A DNA stretch of 64,000 bases from Kitasatospora cineracea (GCF_003751605.1 NZ_RJVJ01000005.1:62001-126000), one strand, 5' to 3'. Positions 1-8,081 are shown, counted from the first letter of the stretch. A program made the numbers and translations. The notes: generated from the sequence alone by a model not told the origin.

Positions 1-50
1 GACGGTCGGCGGCTGAGCGCGGGCGGGTGGCGAAGGGGACCCGAACCGCG

Positions 51-99
51 GGCCGGGCGGCCGGAGGTGACACCTCGTCACCCCTCCGGCCGCCCGGCC
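51..99. terminator. Strong hairpin downstream of the galactanase gene
   Basis: The left arm at 51-70 pairs with the right arm at 78-99. The stem is about 17 bp of pure GC plus 3 bp beyond a 2-nt bulge, with a 7-nt loop. It lies 38 bases past the stop of the leftward galactanase gene. There is no U tract, which is usual for actinobacterial terminators. Confidence 0.7.
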
Positions 100-136
100 G
101 CGCCGCGTCGTCCCGCGCCGCGTCACTCCGTTGGGC

Positions 137-1723
137 TCACCGGTGCTTCAGCCAGCTCATGGCGCTGGTCGGCCGCCCGCTGTAGTCGAACAGCGCCTGG
201 TTCTCCCACGCGTCCCCGGATGCGGGATCGGTCGGGTCCCAGCCGTTGCCCGCCACGGCCGTCCAGGTGGGCTCCCAGTAGAAGACACCCAGGCCCCGGC
301 CGTTCGGCACCGCCTCCACCACGTTCATCACGTCCCGCAGGTTGGCGGCCTGCCCGGCCTGGGTGGCGGGGTAGCCGGCCACCAGCTGGGAGGAGGTGGC
401 GATGTTGTTCTCCAGCGCGTCGCCGTTCGCCAGCGTGAAGGCGTACGCGGTCTCCGCGACGAACACCTGCTTGCCGTAGCGGGCCGCCACGTCGTCCAGG
501 GTGGTCTGCAGGTCGCTCAGCGGGCCGTGCCAGTAGCCGTAGTACGAGAGCCCGATCAGGTCGAACGGCACCCCGTACGAGACCGCGTTGTCGAAGAACG
601 CCCGGGCCCCGGCGTCGTCGCCGCCCTTCGCCAGGTGCAGCGCGACCCTGGTCGAGGAGCTCACCGCCTTCGCCGCGTTCGCGCCCTGGGCGAGCAGTGC
701 CGCCAGGTCGGACCAGTGGGCGGTGGAACCCTCGCTCCACAGGATGCCCGCGTTGATCTCGTTGCCGATCTGCACCATGTCGGCGGTGGTGCCCTGCGCC
801 TTCAGCGCGTTCAGCACGTCGTAGGTGTGGTTGTAGACCGCCGACTTCAGCTGCGCCAGCGAGTAGCCGGACCAGGCGGCGGGCTTGGTCTGCTTGCCGG
901 GGTCGGCCCAGCTGTCGGAGTAGTGGAAGTCGATCAGCAGGCCCATACCGAGCGCCTTGGCGCGCTTGGCCATCGCCAGGACCTTGGCCTTGTCGTTGTA
1001 GCCGTCGGCCGGGTTCACCCAGACCTTCAGGCGCACGTAGTTCGCGCCGCTGGAGTGCAGGATGTCCAGCGCGTCACCGGTGCTGCCGTCCGCCCACCGG
1101 TAGACGCCGCCCTTGTCCTCGCTCTTCTTCAGCGTGGAGACGTCCACGCCGCGGGCCGCCACGCCGGTGCTGCCGGGGGCGAAGGACAGGTCGTCGACGT
1201 TGATCCAGTTCCCGGCGTTGGCGTCGGAGTCGATGCTGATCGTGCACTGGCCGCCGGTCACCTTGACCGAGGTGACCAGCCGGATCCAGGCGCCGTTCGG
1301 GGTCGGCGGCAGGTCGGTGCGCTGCTCGGCGGAGCCGCAGTTGCGCAGCGCCAGGTAGGCCGAGTTCTGCCCGCCGCTGGAGCGGACCCAGGCGGTCAGC
1401 GTGTAGCTGCCGTTGGCCAGCCCGGACAGGTACTGGTAGGTCTCGACCTTGTACGCGGCGGCCGCGTAGTGGGTGAGCCGGTAGGAGCCGCTGTGGCCGC
1501 CGGCCTCGGTGTACGAGGCGCCGTTCTGTCCGGCGGCCGAGTAGACGGACCAGCCGGCGGGGGTGGCCGTCCCGGTGCCGCCGGTCTCGAAGCCGGCGTT
1601 GGTGAGGGTACTGGCCGCCCGGGCCGCGGTGGGGAGGCCGGCGACCACGGAGGTGGCGAGCGGGAGCGCCGCCGCGGCGGTGACGAGCGCGCGCTTGAAC
1701 GCCGGGGTGAATGCCTGGGGCAT
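137..1723 (-). CDS. Secreted arabinogalactan endo-beta-1,4-galactanase (GH53) with N-terminal binding module
   Basis: Product of 528 aa. It should cut beta-1,4-galactan side chains of pectin outside the cell. Residues 1-35 form a signal peptide ending near ARA-AS. Residues 38-182 look like a jelly-roll carbohydrate-binding module of the kind found in GH53 enzymes (CBM61-like). Residues 190-528 are the GH53 barrel. The acid/base Glu322 lies in QIGNEIN and the nucleophile Glu424 in FVAETAY. The ATG at 1723 is preceded by AAGGA; longer in-frame starts would add an N-terminus encoded by the operator region. Two LacI-type palindromes upstream suggest sugar-induced control. No transporter or LacI regulator for it lies in this window. 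Confidence 0.9.
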   Translation of the reverse strand: MPQAFTPAFKRALVTAAAALPLATSVVAGLPTAARAASTLTNAGFETGGTGTATPAGWSVYSAAGQNGASYTEAGGHSGSYRLTHYAAAAYKVETYQYLSGLANGSYTLTAWVRSSGGQNSAYLALRNCGSAEQRTDLPPTPNGAWIRLVTSVKVTGGQCTISIDSDANAGNWINVDDLSFAPGSTGVAARGVDVSTLKKSEDKGGVYRWADGSTGDALDILHSSGANYVRLKVWVNPADGYNDKAKVLAMAKRAKALGMGLLIDFHYSDSWADPGKQTKPAAWSGYSLAQLKSAVYNHTYDVLNALKAQGTTADMVQIGNEINAGILWSEGSTAHWSDLAALLAQGANAAKAVSSSTRVALHLAKGGDDAGARAFFDNAVSYGVPFDLIGLSYYGYWHGPLSDLQTTLDDVAARYGKQVFVAETAYAFTLANGDALENNIATSSQLVAGYPATQAGQAANLRDVMNVVEAVPNGRGLGVFYWEPTWTAVAGNGWDPTDPASGDAWENQALFDYSGRPTSAMSWLKHR

Positions 1724-1757
1724 CGTCGTCCTTGGCAGGAGAGTGGGGGAGTGGTGG

Positions 1758-1771
1758 TGTGAACGTACACA
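1758..1771. promoter_or_regulatory. LacI-type operator 2 upstream of the galactanase gene
   Basis: TGTGAACGTACACA is a palindrome with one mismatch pair. It shares TGTGAACGT with the perfect site about 88 bp further upstream. It lies 35 bp from the start codon, where repressor binding would block transcription. Confidence 0.6.
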
Positions 1772-1844
1772 GCAGTTATCTGCCGTGTTTCGCCATAGAT
1801 AACCCCAAGGTTCGGTGAGGCTGCAAGCAGTCGGCGCCATTTTC

Positions 1845-1860
1845 TTGTGAACGTTCACAA
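1845..1860. promoter_or_regulatory. LacI-type operator 1 upstream of the galactanase gene
   Basis: TTGTGAACGTTCACAA is a perfect 16-bp palindrome with a central CG step, the usual form of a LacI/GalR-family site. It probably binds a galactan-responsive repressor encoded elsewhere. The assignment to that family rests on the palindrome form only. Confidence 0.7.
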
Positions 1861-1910
1861 CTCGCCGGGCGGGCGGCCGCGGGTCGGTCCGCGGCCGCCG
1901 GCCGACGGGC

Positions 1911-2300
1911 TCAGCAGTCGCGCAGCTCGGGCGACTGGTTCAGCAGCTGGGCCCGGGGCGAGGTGAACTCCCGGTAGGCGTCGGTGTGTTCGGCGTGCGG
2001 GTGGAAGGCCGCGAGGCGGTGGCAGTTCTGGAAGGCCAGCTTCACCGAGAAGTGCCGCTCCAGGGCGCCGCGGATCGAGTCGCTGGCCAGCGCGCGCAGC
2101 AGCTGGGCCCGCTCCGCCTCGCTCGGGGCCGCCGTGTTGTCGGCGAACTCGGCGTCGCTGAACGCGAGTTCGGCCGTCAGGTCATTGACCAGGCGGTAGG
2201 CGTAAGGCAGCGAGGTGCGGACGGTGGCGAGGAAGTCGGCGTCGGCGACCTCGTCGCGCTCGGCCAGGGCGAGCAGGGAGGGGGAGACGTCCAGCGACAT
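1911..2300 (-). CDS. Conserved Streptomyces protein of unknown function (SCO5389-like)
   Basis: Product of 129 aa, mostly helical, with no signal peptide or membrane segment. The segment QLLRALASDSIRGALERHF and the C-terminus RAQLLNQSPELRDC match my memory of a family annotated as SCO5389-like in streptomycetes. No catalytic motif is visible. It stands alone between the galactanase gene and a divergent DUF2630 gene. I cannot assign a function. Confidence 0.7.
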   Translation of the reverse strand: MSLDVSPSLLALAERDEVADADFLATVRTSLPYAYRLVNDLTAELAFSDAEFADNTAAPSEAERAQLLRALASDSIRGALERHFSVKLAFQNCHRLAAFHPHAEHTDAYREFTSPRAQLLNQSPELRDC

Positions 2301-2367
2301 GGCGGATCGGGCCTTCCGGGTTAGTGGTAGTGGAAGTCGTTTTCAGTAAGTGATCCTGTCGCCCGCC

Positions 2368-2380
2368 TGACGCCCTGTCA
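2368..2380. repeat. TGACG-N3-CGTCA family dyad, near copy
   Basis: TGACGCCCTGTCA has one mismatched pair in the stem. It lies between the divergent genes at 1911-2300 and 2482-2751. It is one of the few copies not placed at a gene end. Confidence 0.5.
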
Positions 2381-2481
2381 ATTGCGCTCCCCCGTTCGGG
2401 GCGCCGCCCCCGTGCCGTCCCGCTCGCGGCCGCCCCGGGCCCTTCCTAGAGTGGAGGGCACACCACTGCGAGGAGGCCCCG

Positions 2482-2751
2482 ATGGACGAGCAGCGCGCCG
2501 AGGGCGGCACCGACCGCCGCATCCTGGAGCGGATCAGCGAGATGGTCGAGGCCGAGCGCGACCTGCGCGCCGCCCTCGCCGAGGGCCGGATCGACCAGCC
2601 AACCGAGCACCGCGAACTCAAGGACATCGAGGAGCAGCTCGACCAGTGCTGGGACCTGCTCCGCCAGCGCCGCGCCCGGGTCCGGGCGGGCGAGGACCCG
2701 GACGGGGCGAGCGTGCGCAGCATCGACGAGGTGGAGCGCTACGAGTCGTAG
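2482..2751 (+). CDS. DUF2630 family protein
   Basis: Product of 89 aa, highly charged and helical. The segment EHRELKDIEEQLDQCWDLLRQRRA is the conserved core of DUF2630, a small actinobacterial family without known function. The ATG follows a good AGGAGG at 2471-2476. It is followed by the convergent ohrR gene 33 bp away. Confidence 0.85.
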   Translation: MDEQRAEGGTDRRILERISEMVEAERDLRAALAEGRIDQPTEHRELKDIEEQLDQCWDLLRQRRARVRAGEDPDGASVRSIDEVERYES

Positions 2752-2784
2752 CGGCGGGGGCAGGGGCGGCCGCCGCGGGCGGGG

Positions 2785-3264
2785 TCAGTCCTGGGCGGCG
2801 TCCAGGTTGGCGGTGACCCGGGTGAGCAGTTCGCGCAGGGTGCGCAGCTCCTCGAGCGGGAGGCCGGCGGCGGCCAGGATCCGGCGGGGGACGGCCGTGG
2901 CGCCCTCGCGCAGGGCGCGCCCGGCCGGGGTGGGGGTGGCGATCACCGAGCGCTCGTCCTCGGGGCTGCGCTCGCGCGCCACCAGGCCGGCCGCCTCCAG
3001 GCGCTTGAGCAGCGGGGAGAGGGTGCCGGAGTCCAGCCGCAGGCGCTCGCCGAGCTGCTTGACCGGCAGCGACCCGTGCTCCCAGAGCACCAGCATCACC
3101 AGGTACTGCGGGTAGGTCAGCCCGAGGTCCTTGAGCGCGGTGCGGTAGACGCCGCCGAACGCCCGGGAGGCGGCGTTCAGCGAGAAGCAGATCTGCTGGT
3201 CGAGCAGCAGCAGGTCCGCGTCCTCGCCGCGGGGGGAGGGGGAGTTCTCGCCGTGCCAGGTCAT
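2785..3264 (-). CDS. ohrR: MarR-family organic peroxide sensor OhrR
   Basis: Product of 159 aa. It is a winged-helix repressor that leaves DNA when its reactive cysteine is oxidised by organic hydroperoxide. The N-terminal stretch LDQQICFSLNAASRAF holds that Cys in the family position. The recognition part is LPVKQLGERLRLDSGTLSPLLKRLE, followed by a wing with DERS. The ATG at 3264 is preferred over a 13-residue longer start. It is divergent from ohr, and the OhrR box lies between them. Confidence 0.93.
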   Translation of the reverse strand: MTWHGENSPSPRGEDADLLLLDQQICFSLNAASRAFGGVYRTALKDLGLTYPQYLVMLVLWEHGSLPVKQLGERLRLDSGTLSPLLKRLEAAGLVARERSPEDERSVIATPTPAGRALREGATAVPRRILAAAGLPLEELRTLRELLTRVTANLDAAQD

Positions 3265-3300
3265 GACCCCAGGGTAGCAAGCGGCCGATTCAGTTGTGCG

Positions 3301-3311
3301 CAATTGAATTG
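3301..3311. promoter_or_regulatory. OhrR operator between ohrR and ohr
   Basis: CAATTGAATTG is a perfect 5-bp dyad around a central G, set in an AT-rich patch (3291-3325) that is unusual for this sequence. It resembles the AATT-rich inverted repeat bound by OhrR in other bacteria. It lies 37 bp from the ohrR start, so it should control both divergent genes. Confidence 0.75.
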
Positions 3312-3467
3312 TGTGCTGTAGTTATTGGCAGGACAGGGCGGACCGCGAAGCCCGGAACCGTACGGAGGCGCACCGCCGACGGGAACCGGACCGGCGGGCC
3401 GACGGGCGGGCACGCAGGACGAAGAAGCACGCAGGACGAAGAAGCAGACGAGAAGGAGAACACCCTC

Positions 3468-3878
3468 ATGACCGCGCTCTACACCGCAGCAGCCACCGCG
3501 AACGGCCGCGAGGGCCGCGCCGTCACCTCGGACGGCCGGCTCGACCTCAAGCTCTCCCCGCCGCCCGCGCTCGGCGGCGACGGCGAGGGCACCAACCCCG
3601 AGCAGCTGTTCGCCGCGGGCTACGCGGCCTGCTTCGCCAGCGCGCTCGGCGTGGTCTCGCGGCAGCAGAAGGTCGACGTCTCGGAGGTGTCGGTGACCGC
3701 CGAGGTCACCATCAGCAAGGACGACAGCGGCTTCGGCCTCTCCGTCGTCCTGCGGGTCGAACTGCCCGAGTCGCTGGCCGGCGAGACCGGTGAGCTGCTG
3801 GTCAAGCAGGCCCACCAGGTCTGCCCGTACTCCAAGGCCACCGCCGGGAACATTCCGGTGGAGCTGGTCGTCGAATAA
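3468..3878 (+). CDS. ohr: Organic hydroperoxide resistance protein Ohr
   Basis: Product of 136 aa, the normal length for Ohr. It reduces organic and fatty-acid hydroperoxides in the cytoplasm with a pair of cysteines. The peroxidatic Cys is in GYAACFASAL and the resolving Cys in HQVCPYSKA, both at the expected positions. The N-terminus LYTAAATANGREGRAVTSDG is also typical. The start ATG follows AGAAGGAG at 3451-3458. Expression should be released when the divergent OhrR is oxidised. Confidence 0.95.
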   Translation: MTALYTAAATANGREGRAVTSDGRLDLKLSPPPALGGDGEGTNPEQLFAAGYAACFASALGVVSRQQKVDVSEVSVTAEVTISKDDSGFGLSVVLRVELPESLAGETGELLVKQAHQVCPYSKATAGNIPVELVVE

Positions 3879-4051
3879 GGAAGAGGCAGGGGTCTCGTCC
3901 GGGGTCTGCGGGCCGCGTCCACGTGGGGGTGGAGCGGCCAGCAGCGCTGTCCGCGGACGGCCGGGGCGGCTGGGACGGGAGGGTGGGCCGGGTTCCCGGT
4001 TCGGGGCCGGACTCCTGGGCTTTCGGGCTCCCGGGCTCCCGGGCTCCTGGT

Positions 4052-4834
4052 TCAGAGCGGGAGCAGCTCCGGGCGCTTGGCCTCCACGTGGTCGCCGGAG
4101 GACTCGCCGCGCAGGCGGCGGCCCACCCACGGCAGCAGGAAGGTGCGGGCCCACTGCAGGTTCTCCCGGCGCTGGTCGGCCGGGGTGAGGACGGGCGCGG
4201 GCGGCCAGGCGGCCTCCGGGTCGCTCTCCACGGGCAGGCCGAGCGAGCGCGCCGCCAGCAGCGCCACCCGCTGGTGGCCCTCCGGCGAGAGGTGCAGCCG
4301 GTCCTCGGACCAGGCCCGCCGGTCGTGCACCGACCGCAGCGACCACAGGTCGGCGACCGCGAGGCCGTTGCGGTCGGCGATCGCCCGCAGGTGCGCGTTG
4401 TAGGTGGCGATCTTGCCGCGCAGGTGGCGCAGCACCGGGACGTTGCGGGTGTCGAAGCCGGTGCAGATCAGCACCGTCCCGGCGTTCTCGCGCAGTTCCA
4501 GGACGGCCGCCTCGAAGCGTCCGGCGATCAGGTCCGGGTCGCTGCCCGGGCGCAGGATGTCGTTGCCGCCCGCGCACAGGGTGACCAGGTCGGGCTGGAG
4601 CTGACGGACCTTCGGGACCTGCTCGGCGACGATCTGGTCCAGCAGGCGGCCGCGGACGGCCAGGTTGGCGTACCGGAAGTCGTGCTCGGATCTGCCCGCG
4701 GCCAGCATCCCGGCCAGGCGGTCGGCCCAGCCGGCGTACTGGCCGTCGGGGCCGGGATCGTTGAGGCCCTCGGTGAAGCTGTCACCGAGGGCCGCGTAGG
4801 AACTGAGGTCGAGGGTCTCCTGGTAGTCGGCCAT
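4052..4834 (-). CDS. SGNH/GDSL-family hydrolase
   Basis: Product of 260 aa, probably cytoplasmic because no signal peptide is seen. The SGNH blocks are clear: ALGDSFTEG (nucleophile Ser, block I), NLAVRG (Gly block II), CAGGNDI (Asn block III) and EDRLHLSPEGH (Asp and His, block V). The substrate, an ester or acyl group, cannot be told from sequence. A second SGNH gene at 15499-16413 is a distant paralogue. Two dyads upstream suggest repression. Confidence 0.88.
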   Translation of the reverse strand: MADYQETLDLSSYAALGDSFTEGLNDPGPDGQYAGWADRLAGMLAAGRSEHDFRYANLAVRGRLLDQIVAEQVPKVRQLQPDLVTLCAGGNDILRPGSDPDLIAGRFEAAVLELRENAGTVLICTGFDTRNVPVLRHLRGKIATYNAHLRAIADRNGLAVADLWSLRSVHDRRAWSEDRLHLSPEGHQRVALLAARSLGLPVESDPEAAWPPAPVLTPADQRRENLQWARTFLLPWVGRRLRGESSGDHVEAKRPELLPL

Positions 4835-4845
4835 GCAGCAGATGG

Positions 4846-4858
4846 TTCACCTTGTGAA
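4846..4858. promoter_or_regulatory. Inverted repeat next to the SGNH hydrolase start
   Basis: TTCAC-CTT-GTGAA is a perfect 5-bp dyad only 12 bp upstream of the leftward start codon, so a protein bound here would block initiation. The regulator is unknown. Confidence 0.4.
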
Positions 4859-4861
4859 GTG

Positions 4862-4879
4862 ACCTACGCCACCGTAGGT
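4862..4879. promoter_or_regulatory. TetR-style operator upstream of the SGNH hydrolase
   Basis: ACCTACG-CCAC-CGTAGGT has perfect 7-bp arms and a 4-nt spacer. This form is typical of TetR-family sites near lipid-metabolism genes in actinobacteria. No TetR gene is adjacent. Confidence 0.5.
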
Positions 4880-4984
4880 GCCCGGTGGCGGACCGTGATC
4901 TCCGCCACGGGCCCCGGGCCGGTACCCTGCAAGGGTTCCGGGCGGTGGGCGGCCCGGTGGTGCAAGGCGGACAGGAGGACGGCC

Positions 4985-5152
4985 GTGAGCGGCAGCGCGG
5001 TGGACGGGAAGACGGCTGTGAGCAGCGACGCGGTGCGCGAGGAGACCTCGCGCCGCAAGCAGATGCTGATCCGGGCGCTGATCTACATCGCCGGCACCCA
5101 CCTGTTCGCCGGGTTCGTGATCCTGCTGTTCGCGGTCGGCGGCCGCCACTGA
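4985..5152 (+). CDS. Small single-pass membrane protein, DUF6126 family
   Basis: Product of 55 aa from a GTG start preceded by AGGAGG at 4973-4978. A basic stretch (REETSRRKQM) leads into one hydrophobic helix ending HLFAGFVILLFAVGGRH. The HLFAGF...LLF.VG...H ending matches the DUF6126 family of small streptomycete proteins. Function unknown. Confidence 0.75.
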   Translation: MSGSAVDGKTAVSSDAVREETSRRKQMLIRALIYIAGTHLFAGFVILLFAVGGRH

Positions 5153-5209
5153 CCCGACCGCCCGCCCAGCCGGATTCGAGCCGGGCTCAGGCTCGGTGTC
5201 GGCGAGGGG

Positions 5210-5530
5210 CTACTGCTCGGGGAGGACCCGGCGGGCGACCTTGGCGAGGTGGGCGTCGAACGCGGCGGGCGGGTCCGGGTGGACCCGGATCAGGGCGACC
5301 AGGGCGGTGATCACCACGTCGCACAGTTCGTCCGCGACGTCGTCCCAGCTGTGCGAGAAGCCCTTGCGCGGGTTCTGGCCGAGCGCGCCGATCACCGCCT
5401 CGGCCACCTCGCCGGCCTCCTCGCCGAGCTTGAGGCACTGCAACACCCGCTGCATCTCCGGGGGTTGGCTGCTGCCCTCGGCCAGCCAGTCGGCCAGCCG
5501 CCGCACCGTCTCCCACTGCCGCTCGTCCAT
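5210..5530 (-). CDS. MazG-like nucleotide pyrophosphohydrolase
   Basis: Product of 106 aa, a single MazG-like helical domain. The metal-binding acids are visible as EEAGEVAEA near residue 37 and DDVADELCDVV near residue 63, the EExxE...ExxD pattern of this superfamily. It would hydrolyse a non-canonical or excess nucleoside triphosphate to the monophosphate. The exact substrate is unknown. Confidence 0.85.
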   Translation of the reverse strand: MDERQWETVRRLADWLAEGSSQPPEMQRVLQCLKLGEEAGEVAEAVIGALGQNPRKGFSHSWDDVADELCDVVITALVALIRVHPDPPAAFDAHLAKVARRVLPEQ

Positions 5531-5653
5531 GGCACCCCGCCGATCGCTCCGCTTGCACCGATGCGCCGATGTGCCGCTCTGGCGCGGACCGCGCGGCCGG
5601 GCCCGGGCGGGCCGACCGCGCGGCGCATCGGCAACGACCGTACCGGCAGGGGC

Positions 5654-5666
5654 TGACAGGGCGTCA
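5654..5666. repeat. TGACG-N3-CGTCA family dyad, near copy at a stop codon
   Basis: TGACAGGGCGTCA on the plus strand. Read leftward, the TGA of the CTGACG arm (5664-5666) is the stop codon of the UBP zinc-finger gene. Confidence 0.55.
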
Positions 5667-6026
5667 GCGCAGGCGCTGCTGCCAGTCGATCGGGACGTGG
5701 CCGGCCGGGCCGGGGGCGGGCTGGGTGACCGGGTGGGCGGTCGGGCCGGCCAGTGGCGGGCCCTCGTAGAACTGCTCGGTCTCGGTGTTCCAGAACCAGT
5801 CCTCGCCGGGCTCGAAGCTGGTGAGGAACGGGTGGCCGGCCGAGCGGGCGTGCGCGGTGGCGTGCTGGGACGGGGAGGAGTCGCAGCAGCCGATGTGCCC
5901 GCAGGCGGTGCACCTGCGCAGGTGGAACCACCAGCCCTGGCCCTCGCCGGCCAGGCACTCCACGCAGCCGTCGCCGCTCGGCGGGACGCTGGGGTCGATA
6001 CCGGGGATCGTCGTGTCGTCGCTCAT
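5664..6026 (-). CDS. UBP-type zinc finger protein
   Basis: Product of 120 aa. It carries a ZnF-UBP domain with Cys/His ligands in GDGCVECLAGEG, WWFHLRRCTACGHIGCCDSS and QHATAHARSAGHP. Eukaryotic relatives bind the ubiquitin C-terminus; bacterial versions are stand-alone and their ligand is unknown. The ATG at 6026 follows CGAGGAGG on the coding strand. It is divergent from terD. Confidence 0.88.
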   Translation of the reverse strand: MSDDTTIPGIDPSVPPSGDGCVECLAGEGQGWWFHLRRCTACGHIGCCDSSPSQHATAHARSAGHPFLTSFEPGEDWFWNTETEQFYEGPPLAGPTAHPVTQPAPGPAGHVPIDWQQRLR

Positions 6027-6184
6027 CGTGGCACCTCCTCGGCCAGGGTATGCCCGGGGCGCCGGGCCTGCGGCGGAAGCGGACCCGGCGCGGCGCGGTG
6101 ACGCGGTGGCGCGGTGGGATGACGCGGCGCCTCCGGGGGAAAGGGGACGGGTGGGATCGTGGTGCGGAGGCGGATTCCGTACTG

Positions 6185-6202
6185 ATCTACAGTGCTGTAG
6201 AT
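6185..6202. promoter_or_regulatory. Palindrome in the UBP-finger/terD divergent region
   Basis: ATCTACAG-TG-CTGTAGAT has perfect 8-bp arms. The core TACA-N4-TGTA is the form bound by BlaI/MecI/CopY-type repressors, but no such gene is adjacent. It lies 102 bp upstream of the terD start. Confidence 0.5.
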
Positions 6203-6303
6203 TCAGCTGGGGCCCGGGCCCGATCGAGGGGCCGGGCGACGGCCGCCGCGCCGAACCGGCCGAACTGCCGGGCCCGGTACGGGGAAACCACAGGAGGGCA
6301 CAC

Positions 6304-6879
6304 ATGGGAGTCTCGCTCGCCAAGGGCGGAAACGTCTCGCTGACGAAGGAGGCCCCGGGGCTCACCAACGTCATCGTCGGCCTGGGCTGGGACGTCCGGG
6401 CCACCACGGGCGCCGACTTCGACCTGGACGCCAGCGCGCTGCTGTGCAGCGAGGCCGGCCGGGTGCTCAGCGACCAGCACTTCGTCTTCTACAACAACCT
6501 GCGCAGCCCCGAGGGCTCGGTCGAGCACAGCGGCGACAACCTCACCGGCGGCGGTGACGGCGACGACGAGCAGATCAAGGTCGACCTGACGGCCGTTCCG
6601 CCGCAGGTCGCCAAGGTGGTCTTCCCGGTCTCCATCTACGACGCGGAGAACCGGCACCAGAGCTTCGGCCAGGTCCGCAACGCGTTCATCCGGGTCCTCA
6701 ACGAGGCCGACGGCAGCGAGGTCGCCCGCTACGACCTGTCCGAGGACGCCTCGACCGAGACCGCGATGGTCTTCGGCGAGCTGTACCGCTACGGCAGCGA
6801 GTGGAAGTTCCGTGCGATCGGCCAGGGTTACGCCTCCGGCCTGCGCGGCATCGCGCTCGACTACGGCGTCAACGTCTGA
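6304..6879 (+). CDS. TerD family calcium-binding stress protein
   Basis: Product of 191 aa, the standard length. TerD proteins bind Ca2+ and belong to the tellurite and general stress resistance group. The N-terminus MGVSLAKGGNVSLTKEAPGL and the segment GLGWDVR are diagnostic. Acidic ligands appear in ADFDLDASALL and in GDNLTGGGDGDDEQI. It stands alone here; no terB, terC or terE is in the window. Confidence 0.94.
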   Translation: MGVSLAKGGNVSLTKEAPGLTNVIVGLGWDVRATTGADFDLDASALLCSEAGRVLSDQHFVFYNNLRSPEGSVEHSGDNLTGGGDGDDEQIKVDLTAVPPQVAKVVFPVSIYDAENRHQSFGQVRNAFIRVLNEADGSEVARYDLSEDASTETAMVFGELYRYGSEWKFRAIGQGYASGLRGIALDYGVNV

Positions 6880-6894
6880 CCGCGCCGCGTCCCC

Positions 6895-6938
6895 GCACGG
6901 GCCGCTCCGCCGCCTCCGGGCAGCGGGGCGGCCCGTGC
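6895..6938. terminator. Hairpin after the terD-like gene
   Basis: Arms 6895-6910 and 6923-6938 form a 16-bp stem with one mismatch, starting 16 bp after the terD stop. Confidence 0.7.
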
Positions 6939-7012
6939 CGTCCCGCTGCGCGTGCGGGGCGGAGGGAGTGTCGGCGTTCGAACGGCGTGCCGGGGTGTGG
7001 CAGGCTCGGCGC

Positions 7013-8008
7013 ATGGAACAGCGTGTACTTGGCAGGACCGGACGTCCGGTCTCGGTGATCGGTCTCGGAACGTGGCAGCTCGGCGCGGACTGGGGCGTGG
7101 TGCTGGAGGACGACGCGCTCGCGGTGCTGAACGCCGCGGCGGACGCCGGGGTGACGTTCTTCGACACCGCGGACGTCTACGGCGACGGCCGCAGCGAGCA
7201 GTTGATCGGACGTTTCCTGAAGAGCCGCCAGAGCGGCGGCGACGGTGACGGCCTGGTGGTCGCCACCAAGCTCGGCCGCCGGATGCCGCAGCTGCCGGAG
7301 AACTACACCCTCGCCAACTTCCGCGAGTGGACCGACCGTTCGCGCCGCAACCTGGGCGTCGAGCGGCTCGACCTGGTGCAGCTGCACTGCCCGCCGACCT
7401 CCGTCTACTCCAGCGACGAGGTGTTCGACGGGCTCGACACCCTGGTCGAGGAGGGCCGCACCGCCGCGTACGGCGTCAGCGTGGAGACCTGCGAGGAGGC
7501 GCTGACCGCGATCGCCCGGCCCGGCGTCGCCAGCGTGCAGATCATCCTCAACCCGTTCCGGCTCAAGCCGCTCGACCAGGTGCTGCCCGCCGCCGAGAAG
7601 GCCGGCGTCGGCGTCATCGCCCGGGTGCCGCTGGCCTCCGGCCTGCTGTCCGGCAAGTACACCAAGGACACCCTGTTCAGCGCGGACGACCACCGCACCT
7701 ACAACCGGGACGGCTCGGCGTTCGACCAGGGCGAGACCTTCTCCGGCATCGACTTCGAGACCGGCGTGGAGGCCGCCGACGAGTTCGCCCGGCTCGCCCC
7801 GCCCGGAGCCAGCCCGGCGCAGACCGCGCTGCGCTGGATCGTCCAGCAGCCCGGCGTCACCACCGTCATCCCCGGCGCCCGCACCCCCGAGCAGGCCCTC
7901 GGCAACGCCGAGACGATGGCGCTGCCGCCGCTGTCGCCGCAGACCCTGCAGGCCGTCCGGGACCTGTACGACCGGCGGCTGCGGGCGAAGATCCACTCGC
8001 GCTGGTGA
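7013..8008 (+). CDS. Aldo/keto reductase
   Basis: Product of 331 aa, a TIM-barrel NADPH-dependent oxidoreductase. FFDTADVYGDGRSE holds the catalytic Asp and Tyr, VVATKLGRR the Lys, and LVQLHCPP the His. The cofactor part reads TVIPGARTPEQALGN. It resembles the IolS/YajO branch. The substrate is not predictable. It ends convergently with a DUF6296-like gene. Confidence 0.9.
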   Translation: MEQRVLGRTGRPVSVIGLGTWQLGADWGVVLEDDALAVLNAAADAGVTFFDTADVYGDGRSEQLIGRFLKSRQSGGDGDGLVVATKLGRRMPQLPENYTLANFREWTDRSRRNLGVERLDLVQLHCPPTSVYSSDEVFDGLDTLVEEGRTAAYGVSVETCEEALTAIARPGVASVQIILNPFRLKPLDQVLPAAEKAGVGVIARVPLASGLLSGKYTKDTLFSADDHRTYNRDGSAFDQGETFSGIDFETGVEAADEFARLAPPGASPAQTALRWIVQQPGVTTVIPGARTPEQALGNAETMALPPLSPQTLQAVRDLYDRRLRAKIHSRW

Positions 8009-8022
8009 CCCGGGGCCCGGGA

Positions 8023-8080
8023 CCCGGACGGGTGCTCTGCGCCTGTCCGGGGGATCCGGGGGCCGGAGCGGGGGCTCCGG
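8023..8080. terminator. Two hairpins between convergent genes
   Basis: The first stem pairs 8023-8029 with 8045-8051 (CCCGGAC/GTCCGGG). The second pairs 8063-8069 with 8074-8080 (CCGGAGC/GCTCCGG). They fill the 73-bp gap between the reductase and the leftward DUF6296-like gene. Confidence 0.6.
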
Positions 8081-8081
8081 T

